NCBI RefSeq assembly: GCF_001686925.1
Contig: NZ_LVEN01000004.1
Location: 100,878 to 164,877, forward strand
DNA length: 64,000 nt
Direction: 5' to 3'
Origin: Flavobacterium piscis
GTDB lineage: Bacteria > Bacteroidota > Bacteroidia > Flavobacteriales > Flavobacteriaceae
Position 1 is the first letter of the stretch; each line of letters opens with the position of its first letter. This document shows, piece by piece, positions 44,201-52,142 of this stretch. Under the pieces are notes generated by a model. The model made no database searches. It was not told the DNA's origin and saw nothing but the letters and a program-made list of their open reading frames with translations. Made by a program: the position numbers and the translations under genes.

Positions 44201-46913
44201 TATTAGGTTCAGGAGATTTAATTCCCACATACGTTTTATACGGAGAATAGGTTGTAGAGATAACATCTGTACTAAAATCTCCTCCTTCTTCATATACTTT
44301 TGTAATGAATGAAGCGCGAAGCATTCCTGGCGCCTGACCTTGTAATTTAGGTTCTATATTTACCGTTGCTTTTCCGTTTTCGTTTAATTTCCCGGAGAAA
44401 ACATTGATTTCTTCTGTACTAAATTTGCGTACCAAATCATCAAAACTAAATTTCTCATATCCTTTAAAAGTAGTGGTTTGTTGTGAAAACTTAGCCTGCA
44501 TTTCTACGTTCAGGTTTTTCGCAATAGCGCCATGAAGCCAGGTAACTTCAAGATTACTCGTGTTTGGATACGAAGAAGAAAGTGTTTTTCTGGAGAAATT
44601 ATTTTTTATCTTCAAACGATTTGGCTTGATCGTTTCGATTTTAATACTCTTATAAAACTTAGCTCCACCTACGCTTATCATGGCTTCCCAGTTTCCTGTT
44701 GGCGCTTCTGCACTTGTAGGCACCACAAAAGAATAATGATTTAATTCGTTCGTTCTCTGAATCGTTTGATAGGTCGTTTTTCCGTTAGGATCATTCAATC
44801 TAAATTTTATAGGATGAGATTTCGGAAGTTTATTCGCAGCATCATTCAAAATAAAAGACAAATACAAATTATCTCCGGGACGCCAAACGCCGCGCTCTCC
44901 GTAAATAAATCCTTTTAATCCTTTTTGCAAAGTCTCACCTGCAACATCAAAATTACTTAGTGATAACGAAAGTCCGTCATCGAGTTTTACATAAGTCGAC
45001 TGATCGCCCAAAGTAACGATCGCAAAATAAGCGAATTTATCCAGCTGAAAAGAAGCAATTCCTTCGCTGCTGGTGGCTCCCGTAGTTATTTTTTGTTGCT
45101 GATAGGTATACAAATCTACTCTGGCGTTAGAAACCGGCTTTGTAGTAACAATGTTGTTTACGGCAAATAAATACGATTTATTTTCTCCTCTTTTCGCAAT
45201 AACCCCTAAATCTGTAGCTAAGATATTGGTAGCAATTTTGGCATTATAATAATACGAGTTTGTACACGGATTTTCACTTTCTCTCCAGTCATAATCTCCG
45301 TAATCGTACTCGTAATCATCATACGAATTGCCGCTATAATTTACATCATTTTCATCAACTTCTTCTTCGTCTTCTTCATTTTGGTCTCCGTCTGATGTTT
45401 CGCATTTGTATAAAGAATATTTCTTTTTATACACAAATTCTACTCTATAAATTGCTCCAGGTTCCGGCGTAATTATTTTAGATAAATCTAATGCAAAGGT
45501 GTTCCATCTGGTAGGATTTATTAAACCGCTCTCATTTAATTTTAGGGTTGTTTTTGCAATTGGCTGCGCTACTTTTTTAAGATTCTGACTTCCGTTTAAT
45601 TGATTATATTGAAGAAACTGAAGAATATTATTTTTGTAGATTTTATAAACCTTTACATCAACCGCACTTAAGTTTACAGCTTCAAAATTCAGTTTTAAAT
45701 TATTTGAACTCGGTAAAATTGTTCCATTTTTAATAAAGCGAACACTTGGTTTTATTTGATCGAAAGTAATTTTCTCCGTGTAATTCGAGTCCATTTTTTT
45801 ACCGTACTGGCTTTCGATTCCCTCGAAAACTTCCAGCAGTAATTCTCCTGTTATCACTGGCTCTGGCGTTTCGTCAGGAACAACCTCAACTACTTCTTCA
45901 GCAACTGAATCTACAGCTACCGTAGCAGAATCTACTACAACTGATGAAGAATCGACACTAGCATATACTGGTTCTTGTACAACAACCGGAGCCGGAACTT
46001 CTTTTTTAGCCACAGCTTCATTAGTAAAATACACTTTCAGGACATTTCCCTGAGTAGAAAATTTTAAATTATTGGTATTCTGAATCGAAACCAAACCTTT
46101 AAAATCCTGACCTTTTTCTAATGGTTCCGAAAAATTAATCAAAACCGACTGATTACTTCCATCCGGAACATCAACTTTTACAATTTTAAACTCGTTAATA
46201 CTTGTAATGGCATAATCTAATTGTCCTTTTTGGTCGATATCAAAATCATTTCCATCGTATGCAATCTCCAAGTTTGTCGCTTCATCATAACGCTGAATAC
46301 TATCAATTATAAAATTGAATTCTTTAGCAGTTCCTGATTTTTTTTCGAACTTAATTTTAAGATTATTTCCTTTCTGACTTGCCGAAACTAATTTTATAGC
46401 CGTGTCAATATCAATATTATCTGCCGTTTTAAGCACACAATTCAAATATTGGTATTGTTTACTATACGACTGAATATCTATCGTATTAATTGTAAAATCC
46501 TGTTTGATTGTTTTTACCGTAAAGTTGAATTTAGAAAGCGTTGCCTCTTTCTCTTTTGGGAGTGTGATCAGTTTATCTAAGTTTAAAGTCACCTGATATT
46601 CTGTTCCCGGGTTTAACTTTTTTTCCGGAATAAAAGCAAGCGTATTGCTCGAAAGCGCAACTACTTTTCCACGAACATTTGGCGAAATATCAAATAAATC
46701 ATCATCTAATTCCTGATTGACTTTCCAGTCTTTTTTATCGAAAGCCAAAACCACCCGAATATCAGATTCCGAGGAAACAATTCCCCCCGTAAAGCTGACG
46801 ATATAATCCTTAAATAATGAAAAATCGGAATTGAAATCGGCGGCAGATTTTCTACCACAAGATTGAAAAATAAAAAAAACACAAAACGCGAGAACTAATC
46901 CTTTTACTTTCAC
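41232..46913 (-). CDS. Bacterial alpha-2-macroglobulin (thioester protease inhibitor lipoprotein)
   Basis: This 1893-residue lipoprotein has a lipobox IFQSC (lipid Cys19). Many MG-type beta domains run through the first 1100 residues, and the intact thioester motif Cys1450-Val-Glu-Gln1453 (PHGCVEQTT) is in the alpha-helical TED domain, followed by a receptor-like C-terminal domain. It is thought to trap proteases that breach the outer membrane, guarding the PBP1C-repaired wall. Two unusual low-complexity inserts occur: a Val/Glu/Ser-rich stretch (about 307-355) and an Asp/Glu/Tyr-rich stretch (about 500-545). A CAATTTTG at 46950-46943 may be its -7 element. It is the largest gene in the window. 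Confidence 0.93.
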   Translation of the reverse strand: MKVKGLVLAFCVFFIFQSCGRKSAADFNSDFSLFKDYIVSFTGGIVSSESDIRVVLAFDKKDWKVNQELDDDLFDISPNVRGKVVALSSNTLAFIPEKKLNPGTEYQVTLNLDKLITLPKEKEATLSKFNFTVKTIKQDFTINTIDIQSYSKQYQYLNCVLKTADNIDIDTAIKLVSASQKGNNLKIKFEKKSGTAKEFNFIIDSIQRYDEATNLEIAYDGNDFDIDQKGQLDYAITSINEFKIVKVDVPDGSNQSVLINFSEPLEKGQDFKGLVSIQNTNNLKFSTQGNVLKVYFTNEAVAKKEVPAPVVVQEPVYASVDSSSVVVDSATVAVDSVAEEVVEVVPDETPEPVITGELLLEVFEGIESQYGKKMDSNYTEKITFDQIKPSVRFIKNGTILPSSNNLKLNFEAVNLSAVDVKVYKIYKNNILQFLQYNQLNGSQNLKKVAQPIAKTTLKLNESGLINPTRWNTFALDLSKIITPEPGAIYRVEFVYKKKYSLYKCETSDGDQNEEDEEEVDENDVNYSGNSYDDYEYDYGDYDWRESENPCTNSYYYNAKIATNILATDLGVIAKRGENKSYLFAVNNIVTTKPVSNARVDLYTYQQQKITTGATSSEGIASFQLDKFAYFAIVTLGDQSTYVKLDDGLSLSLSNFDVAGETLQKGLKGFIYGERGVWRPGDNLYLSFILNDAANKLPKSHPIKFRLNDPNGKTTYQTIQRTNELNHYSFVVPTSAEAPTGNWEAMISVGGAKFYKSIKIETIKPNRLKIKNNFSRKTLSSSYPNTSNLEVTWLHGAIAKNLNVEMQAKFSQQTTTFKGYEKFSFDDLVRKFSTEEINVFSGKLNENGKATVNIEPKLQGQAPGMLRASFITKVYEEGGDFSTDVISTTYSPYKTYVGIKSPEPNKYGMLETRAKNRFEVVTVDENGRPKAVKNLEVRIYKVDWRWWWDSSSDNLSNYNSSNSTTSYKSTIIDTDSSGKGSFEFELTDEEWGRYLIRVSDDTSGHATSLTVNIDWPIWSGKTRNRDASTANMLVFSTDKHNYAVGEKAQISFPSSEGGRALISIENGSRVVQTIWAKTQKGETKVEIPITAAMAPNVYFNITLLQPHASTKNDSPIRMYGIVPIEVVDKNTILAPTLSMPDVLKPEQAFTVKVGEKTGKEMTYTIAVVDEGLLDLTRFKTPNAWDSFYVREALGVKTWDIYDDVIGAYGGKINQIFSIGGDQDLGGGKAKKANRFKPVVLYYGPFKLEKGQTKSHQLKLPKYIGSVRTMVVAGDASTSAYGSVEKATPVRSPLMVLASLPRKISPSEKVTLPVTVFATESKIKNVSIQIKTSPGLKVMGSATQRLTFAQPDEKMAYFNLVVGSATGIAKVQVIATSGNERSVYDVEIDMTNPNPLTSTYTDVLLPPNSTKTISWKTFGVSGSNKARLEVSSMPTINLNGRLQFLIQYPHGCVEQTTSSVFPQLFLNDVVDLDATRKELIQKNITAGIARLGSFQLSNGGLPYWQGNTIADDWGTSYAGHFLIEAEKKGYVLPINFKSKWTSYQQKEAKQWRFEQKYGNDLAQAYRLYTLALAGNADLSSMNRLRETKGISNESKLRLAAAYVLAGQKSAGQNLLLRTSIDSESSDYNYYYYGSSERNRAMALETMLLLDQKQKAFSMASKLAKEMSNNQWMSTQTTAYCLYAMSKFAASNGPKGINIQFSKNGKGETISTQKTIADRSLVVQTGSNSITLKNNKSNTIYVRVLNTGILPIGQENVVQSDVSAAIVFKNRKGGVINVSKINQGTEFVAEVTVKNQRNESVQNVALSQILPSGFEIVNTRFTDYGDATNNVADYIDIRDDRTNFYFGLKSRETKVFRILLNASYLGNYYLPGLQCEAMYDNTFLARTKGFWVEVVK

Positions 46914-47222
46914 TTTTCTATAGAATTATAAGGTTATAAATTCAAAATTGGCAGTACGTTTTAACTTTTTACAGTTAAAAGCATAACTATTGGTTTGCCA
47001 ATTATGTTGTAGTAAATATAGATTATTTTTCTATATAATTTAAGAGGAAAATTCCGCGGAAGCTAATTATTTAAATTCTTAAATTAGAAAAAGGTAATTT
47101 AGTTTTATAAGGAGCTATTTCTCCTGAAGTTTAGGGATTCGTTATATCTTTTCATTGCTAAAGAAGTAAGAAAAAGGATGCCACTCCCGTCTGTGCCATG
47201 GCATTTGTTTTCGTAAGATGAT
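46914..47222. repeat. 309-bp gap holding a degenerate dispersed element (copy A)
   Basis: From about 47110 to 47203 the sequence reads GGAGCTATTTCTCCTG, then GTTATATCTTTT, a T/A-rich middle, then AAAAAGGATGCCACTCCCG. It shares the order of motifs with copy B at 61236-61310. A TGCCATGGCA palindrome (47194-47203) closes it. The rest of the gap (46951-47100) is plain AT-rich sequence. The 62-codon ORF across the element is not considered a gene. Confidence 0.55.
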
Positions 47223-47855
47223 TTAAAGCTCTGTTCCCAACTTCGATAAAACTTTATCCATCTCAAGAAAATGAGTTTCTGAATTTGAAGCATAAAACAA
47301 TTGGTTGCCAGCCATAATTACAATAACATCATCATCGTAATTACCATAGAAATTTATTCCCTCAAGCCATTGTTTAAAAGAAACATCCTTGCTAGCGAAG
47401 CTTTCAGTTATAAAATCGAGTTCATGAGGTTCTAATTCATAAAATGTATTACATGGAAACTCTAATGCAAAACCAGCCTGAAGAAAAGCCATTGCTGTAA
47501 AAAACCCCGTTAAGGTTTCTGTTTCCAGTTTCCATGTTTTTTGATCCTCACTCATATAAACCGGCGGATCAGATTTCGACAAATCGCCTTTGTGAATTCC
47601 CCAAACACAAGCTCTTTGATTTTCAGAATAAAATATCAAATAATCGTCATGTTTGTAATATTGAAATCGCTCTGGTATAACTAATAAATCCTGAGTATGA
47701 TTCAGATTTTGAATTTTACCTAATTCAGTATAATAATCTGTGAATACTTTTGGAAGATCTCCAAATATATCTTTTACAACCTGAATTTCATCAGAAGCAA
47801 ACCCACAAGATTCTGTAATATGAAATAGTTTTTTAATAGTGGAGAAATCGGTCAT
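47223..47855 (-). CDS. Hypothetical cytoplasmic protein, SMI1/KNR4 (SUKH)-like at best
   Basis: This 210-residue acidic protein has no signal or membrane segment and no known catalytic motif. The pattern VKDIFGDLPKVFTDYYTEL, then the YLIFYSENQRACVWGIHK segment and the aromatic C-terminal half, recall SMI1/KNR4 (SUKH) proteins, many of which are immunity proteins. No toxin gene is adjacent. The resemblance is weak and could be fold-level only. It is followed upstream by tadA in the same direction, 33 bp away, so the two may be co-transcribed. Confidence 0.65.
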   Translation of the reverse strand: MTDFSTIKKLFHITESCGFASDEIQVVKDIFGDLPKVFTDYYTELGKIQNLNHTQDLLVIPERFQYYKHDDYLIFYSENQRACVWGIHKGDLSKSDPPVYMSEDQKTWKLETETLTGFFTAMAFLQAGFALEFPCNTFYELEPHELDFITESFASKDVSFKQWLEGINFYGNYDDDVIVIMAGNQLFYASNSETHFLEMDKVLSKLGTEL

Positions 47856-47888
47856 GTCATTAATTTATAAAACATAATTCAACATATC

Positions 47889-48332
47889 TTACTTACGCTT
47901 CTCAATAAAAAAACGCTTCATTAAATCCGCCGCTTCATTTGCCATAATACCTGAAACTACTGTAGTCTTGGGATGTAATTTTGTTCCCATGGCAATAAAA
48001 CCACGTTGTTCGTCTCGGGCGCCAAAAACAATTTTAGAAATCTGACTCCAGTACAAAGCACCTGCACACATTTGGCAAGGTTCGAGCGTAACATAAAGTG
48101 TACAATCTTTCAAATATTTTCCGCCCAGAAAGTTTGCGGCAGCAGTTATCGATTGCATTTCGGCATGAGCCGTAACATCATTCAGTAATTCGGTTAAATT
48201 ATGACTGCTTGCAATTACTCTGTCTGCAACGACAATTATAGCTCCAACAGGAATTTCACCTTTATCAAAAGCCATCTCAGCTTCCTGCAAAGCTTTTTTC
48301 ATAAAATATTCGTCGGTGAAGGGATTTATCAT
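47889..48332 (-). CDS. tadA: tRNA-specific adenosine deaminase TadA
   Basis: This 147-residue CDA-fold enzyme converts adenosine-34 of tRNA-Arg(ACG) to inosine. The zinc site is His-Ala-Glu in TAHAEMQSI and Pro-Cys-x-x-Cys in EPCQMCAGALYW. The opening FTDEYFMKKALQEAE is conserved in TadA, so the first Met (48332) is preferred over Met11. The -7 element at 48338-48345 would put the transcript start at or within a few bases of this ATG, which points to a leaderless or very short-leader mRNA. Confidence 0.93.
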   Translation of the reverse strand: MINPFTDEYFMKKALQEAEMAFDKGEIPVGAIIVVADRVIASSHNLTELLNDVTAHAEMQSITAAANFLGGKYLKDCTLYVTLEPCQMCAGALYWSQISKIVFGARDEQRGFIAMGTKLHPKTTVVSGIMANEAADLMKRFFIEKRK

Positions 48333-48337
48333 AATTG

Positions 48338-48345
48338 CAAAAATA
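48338..48345 (-). promoter_or_regulatory. -7 element (TATTTTTG) directly before tadA
   Basis: On the minus strand TATTTTTG ends 6 bp before the tadA ATG, implying a leaderless transcript if used. Confidence 0.55.
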
Positions 48346-48392
48346 GAACTTTAGACTTTATTTTTATTATATTTAAATTTTGAAATTTAAAT

Positions 48393-49166
48393 ATGGAGCA
48401 AAAATTTAAATTAACGATTCCTGAACCTTGCCATGAGAACTGGGATAAGATGACACCAAAAGACAATGGAAGATTTTGTTTGAGTTGTTCTAAAACCGTT
48501 GTTGATTTCACGGCAATGCTTCCGGAGGAAATTCAGCAGTATTTTATTTCACATAAAAATGTCTGTGGACGACTTAAAAGTGAACAGTTAAGCGAAATAA
48601 ATATTCAGATTCCATCTCAAATATTACACAGCCAAATCCATTATCAAAAAATGTTTTTATTGGCACTTTTTATAGCTATGGGCACTACATTATTTAGTTG
48701 TCAAGACAAAGACGGAAATAAGAAAAAAATAGATACAATTGAAGTTGTAGAAGATGTCAAACCAGAACAACATGCTACTACTGGAATTATTTTGATGCCT
48801 ATAGACAAACTTAACGCTGAAGAACATTCTCAATCTGAACAAGGGGAACCTCAATCTGGACATTACGGAATTATTTATAATTCAAATGATTTAGACATTG
48901 CAGCTGTTCCAAAAAATGGAATAAAAAAATTCAATTCTAATTTTTCAAAAAATCTTAACACATCAAAACAAGGAGAAATATCCGTTTTATTTGTAATTGA
49001 AGGCGACGGAAGTCTTAGCAATTTTAAAATACTTGAAAATACAACATCAGCAAGTGAAAAAGATATTATCAGAATTTTAGAAAAAACTCCAAATTGGATT
49101 CCCGGAAAACTAAAAAACAAAATTGTTCGATCAACTTACGTTTTACCGATTACAATTAAAAAGTAA
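48393..49166 (+). CDS. Cys-motif / TonB C-terminal-like fusion protein of unknown function
   Basis: This 257-residue protein begins without a signal peptide. Residues 1-75 carry Cys13, Cys29, Cys32 and Cys58 in the pattern EPCHENWDKM, GRFCLSCSKTVVDF, NVCGR, which looks like a metal-binding module. A hydrophobic helix with a lipobox-like end (about 85-103, LFIAMGTTLFSC) follows. The C-terminal 90 residues resemble a TonB C-terminal domain (SVLFVIEGDGSLSNFKIL, then PNWIPGKLKNKIVRSTYVLP). The helix would put the Cys module in the cytoplasm and the TonB-like part in the periplasm. I have seen this opening in other flavobacterial proteins, but no function is known to me. Confidence 0.8.
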   Translation: MEQKFKLTIPEPCHENWDKMTPKDNGRFCLSCSKTVVDFTAMLPEEIQQYFISHKNVCGRLKSEQLSEINIQIPSQILHSQIHYQKMFLLALFIAMGTTLFSCQDKDGNKKKIDTIEVVEDVKPEQHATTGIILMPIDKLNAEEHSQSEQGEPQSGHYGIIYNSNDLDIAAVPKNGIKKFNSNFSKNLNTSKQGEISVLFVIEGDGSLSNFKILENTTSASEKDIIRILEKTPNWIPGKLKNKIVRSTYVLPITIKK

Positions 49167-49210
49167 AACACTGCTAATAAAACCTTACTTCCTAATTAAA
49201 TTTAAAACCG

Positions 49211-49218
49211 TAAATTTG
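49211..49218 (+). promoter_or_regulatory. -7 element (TAAATTTG) for dxs
   Basis: TAAATTTG matches the consensus and ends 14 bp before the dxs ATG. The -33 is weak. Confidence 0.5.
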
Positions 49219-49232
49219 CTTTTTACCTTACA

Positions 49233-51020
49233 ATGAAAAGCAACTTACTTTCCAATATATACAATCCAACTGATTTACGCTTATTAACCGAAGCGCAACT
49301 TCCTCAAATTGCACAGGAATTACGTCAATTTATTATCGATATTGTTTCAGTAAAAGAAGGGCATTTGGGCGCTAGTCTTGGTGTTATTGAACTTACGATT
49401 GCTTTGCATTATGTTTTTAATACTCCGGAAGATTTATTGGTTTGGGATGTTGGACATCAGGCTTACGGACATAAGATTTTGACCGAAAGAAGGGAAATCT
49501 TTCATACCAACAGGCAAATAGACGGCATTTCAGGTTTTCCAAAAAGAAGTGAAAGTATTTACGATGCATTTGGCGTTGGACACTCCTCTACTTCTATTTC
49601 TGCCGCACTCGGAATGGCGATTGCTTCTCAACTAAAAGGAGATTTCGATAAACAACATATTGCAGTTATTGGTGATGCTTCTATCGCATCAGGAATGGCT
49701 TTTGAAGGTTTAAATCATGCCGGAGTTACAGATGCAAATTTATTGGTGATTCTAAATGATAATGCGATCGGGATTGACCCCAGCGTTGGTGCTCTCAAAC
49801 AATATCTTACCGCTGTAAAAGAAGGAAAGAATCCGAAGAAGAACAATATGATCAAGTCTCTTAACTTCGATTATTCCGGACCAATTGACGGTCATGATCT
49901 TCCAACCTTAATTAAAGAATTAAACCGATTAAAAAAGATAAAAGGACCTAAATTCCTTCATATCATAACTACAAAAGGAAAAGGCCTGCAACAAGCTGAA
50001 GAAAATCAGGTAAAATATCATGCACCTGGAAAATTTGATGCGTCAACTGGTGAAATCATTTTAAAATCTGAAGAAAATTTACCTCCTAAATATCAGGATG
50101 TTTTTGGGCTGACCATTTTGGATTTAGCCAAAAAGAACAATAAAATCATCGGAATTACGCCTGCAATGCCATCTGGTAGTTCTTTAAAGTTCATGATGGA
50201 TGAAATTCCCGAACGTGCTTTTGATGTAGGAATTGCTGAGCAACATGCCGTGACGCTTGCTGCCGGAATGGTAACTCAAAGCATGATTGTGTATTGCACC
50301 ATTTATTCTACTTTTTTACAACGTGCTTACGATCAGGTCATTCATGATGTAGCATTACAAAACTTACCGGTTATTTTTTGTATAGATCGTGCAGGTTTGG
50401 TTGGCGAAGATGGAGCAACACATCACGGTGTTTTTGATATTGCTTATTTACGCGCCGTTCCAAACATCATTATCTATGCTCCAATCAACGAAATTGCGCT
50501 GCAAAACATTTTATATACGGCCCAATTAGGATTAAATCATCCTATTGCGATTCGATATCCGAGAGGTAGAGGCGTTTTACCAAATTGGGAAGTAGAAAAT
50601 TTCGGACATTATGAACAAATTATTATAGGACAGGCTAGTCAATTAAAACCCGGAACAAAAACAGCTGTTTTATCAACCGGAACAATTGGAAATAATGTCA
50701 CTTTAGCGATTAATGAATGTGACAACTCCGAGTCAATTGCACACTATGACTTTCCATTTATCAAACCATTAGATATCAAATCATTGATTAGTATTTTCAA
50801 TGATTTTGAAAGGATTATAACTGTTGAAGAAGGAACTATAAACGGAGGCTTTGGAAGCGCCATTTTAGAGTTTGCAGCAGCGCATAATTATAAAAATAAA
50901 ATAGAAATTTTAGGCGTTCCTGATGTGTTTATTGAACATGGAACTGCAAATCAATTACAACAATTATGCAAAATAGACGTTAAAAGTTTGATAAATCTTT
51001 TTTCAACCGATACAAAATAA
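49233..51020 (+). CDS. dxs: 1-deoxy-D-xylulose-5-phosphate synthase
   Basis: This 595-residue thiamine-diphosphate enzyme condenses pyruvate and glyceraldehyde 3-phosphate, the first step of the MEP isoprenoid pathway. The ThDP site reads VIGDASIASGMAFEGLNHAG, then NDNAIGID. The N-terminal EGHLGASLGVIELTIALHYV and the transketolase C-terminal half with ITPAMPSGSSLKFMMDEIPE and GIAEQHAVTLAAGMV are present. It is slightly shorter than the typical 620 residues. It is followed after 34 bp by the DUF3078 gene. Confidence 0.95.
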   Translation: MKSNLLSNIYNPTDLRLLTEAQLPQIAQELRQFIIDIVSVKEGHLGASLGVIELTIALHYVFNTPEDLLVWDVGHQAYGHKILTERREIFHTNRQIDGISGFPKRSESIYDAFGVGHSSTSISAALGMAIASQLKGDFDKQHIAVIGDASIASGMAFEGLNHAGVTDANLLVILNDNAIGIDPSVGALKQYLTAVKEGKNPKKNNMIKSLNFDYSGPIDGHDLPTLIKELNRLKKIKGPKFLHIITTKGKGLQQAEENQVKYHAPGKFDASTGEIILKSEENLPPKYQDVFGLTILDLAKKNNKIIGITPAMPSGSSLKFMMDEIPERAFDVGIAEQHAVTLAAGMVTQSMIVYCTIYSTFLQRAYDQVIHDVALQNLPVIFCIDRAGLVGEDGATHHGVFDIAYLRAVPNIIIYAPINEIALQNILYTAQLGLNHPIAIRYPRGRGVLPNWEVENFGHYEQIIIGQASQLKPGTKTAVLSTGTIGNNVTLAINECDNSESIAHYDFPFIKPLDIKSLISIFNDFERIITVEEGTINGGFGSAILEFAAAHNYKNKIEILGVPDVFIEHGTANQLQQLCKIDVKSLINLFSTDTK

Positions 51021-51054
51021 TTATTTTGCACTACCAAAAAAAACTAAAATCATA

Positions 51055-52056
51055 ATGAAATTATTGCGTTCTACCCTTTTGCTTCTATTGCTTTTGTGTA
51101 CCTCACATAACTTTGCTCAAATCATACAAACGACTTTAGCGCCTAATCAGCTGCCGCCGCCACCTTCTAACTGGACTAAGAAAAATCAATTGGGATTTGA
51201 TATTTCCGAAATTGCTTTTGTGAACTGGAGCGCGGGGGGAACAAGTTCGATCTCAGGTTTGTTCAAAGGCGAATTTGGAAGAACTTACATCAAAGGAAAT
51301 CATAAATGGGCGAACGAACTTATCATAAAGTATGGTTTAAATAAACAAGACGGTACCGAATTAAGAAAGACTGATGATGCTGTGATGCTGAATTCTACTT
51401 ACGGATTTAGAAAAGATACCATTTCGAATTGGTATTATTCGGCTAAATTTAATTTCAATACGCAGTTTACAAACGGATATAATTACCCAAACAGAGATAT
51501 TGCTATTTCGAAACCTTTCGCACCAGCCTATGTATTCTTGGGAGCTGGAGCTGAAAACTCAAATAAAAAGAAAAACAGAACGTTTTACTTCTCTCCTATT
51601 ACGTTAAAAACTACTTTGGTGTTAGATCAGGATTTGGCCAACCAAGGATCTTTTGGTGTTAAAAAAGCAATTTATGCTCCGGATCCTATGGATCCTAATT
51701 CTCAAATTATAGTTGAAAACGGGCAGAAAGTAAAAGCGGAATTTGGTATTTTACTAACTGCATACATGAAAAACGAAATTTTCAAAAACATTTTCTACGA
51801 GAACAGATTAAGTTTATACACCGATTATTTGAACAAATTCGGAAATGTCGACGTAGATTATGATACTCGTTTAGATCTTGTTGTAAATGCTTATGTAAAA
51901 GCAAATATTGGTATTCATTTGGTTTATGATGACGATATTAAAACTAAAAAAGATGTTGTTGACCCAACTACAGGATCAACTTCTCAGGTAAACGACGGAC
52001 CAAGAGCTCAGCTGAGACAGGTTTTGGGCGTAGGTTTAGTATATGCTTTTCAATAA
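51055..52056 (+). CDS. DUF3078 outer-membrane beta-barrel-like protein
   Basis: This 333-residue protein has a signal peptide (about 1-21, SHNFAQ), then a Pro-rich stretch (LPPPPSNW) and beta-strand-rich sequence containing the DUF3078 signature NWSAGGTSSISGLFKG. It ends VLGVGLVYAFQ, a plausible outer-membrane strand. DUF3078 proteins are widespread in Bacteroidetes with no known role. It lies downstream of dxs and is closed by a strong terminator. Confidence 0.85.
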   Translation: MKLLRSTLLLLLLLCTSHNFAQIIQTTLAPNQLPPPPSNWTKKNQLGFDISEIAFVNWSAGGTSSISGLFKGEFGRTYIKGNHKWANELIIKYGLNKQDGTELRKTDDAVMLNSTYGFRKDTISNWYYSAKFNFNTQFTNGYNYPNRDIAISKPFAPAYVFLGAGAENSNKKKNRTFYFSPITLKTTLVLDQDLANQGSFGVKKAIYAPDPMDPNSQIIVENGQKVKAEFGILLTAYMKNEIFKNIFYENRLSLYTDYLNKFGNVDVDYDTRLDLVVNAYVKANIGIHLVYDDDIKTKKDVVDPTTGSTSQVNDGPRAQLRQVLGVGLVYAFQ

Positions 52057-52076
52057 AACAGTATCGCTATTAAGCA

Positions 52077-52115
52077 AAAAACACCCGATAGAAACAATTT
52101 CTATCGGGTGTTTTT
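52077..52115. terminator. Bidirectional terminator between the DUF3078 gene and dgt
   Basis: AAAAACACCCGATAGAAA (52077-52094) pairs with TTTCTATCGGGTGTTTTT, an 18-bp stem with A and T runs, between convergent genes. Confidence 0.9.
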
Positions 52116-52142
52116 TTTTTATATCAAAAAGAAAAAAAATAT

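Noticed and set aside
47105..47293. 62-codon minus-strand ORF across copy A of the dispersed element
   Set aside because: It overlaps the clearly coding 210-residue gene in another frame and the element; no support for translation.
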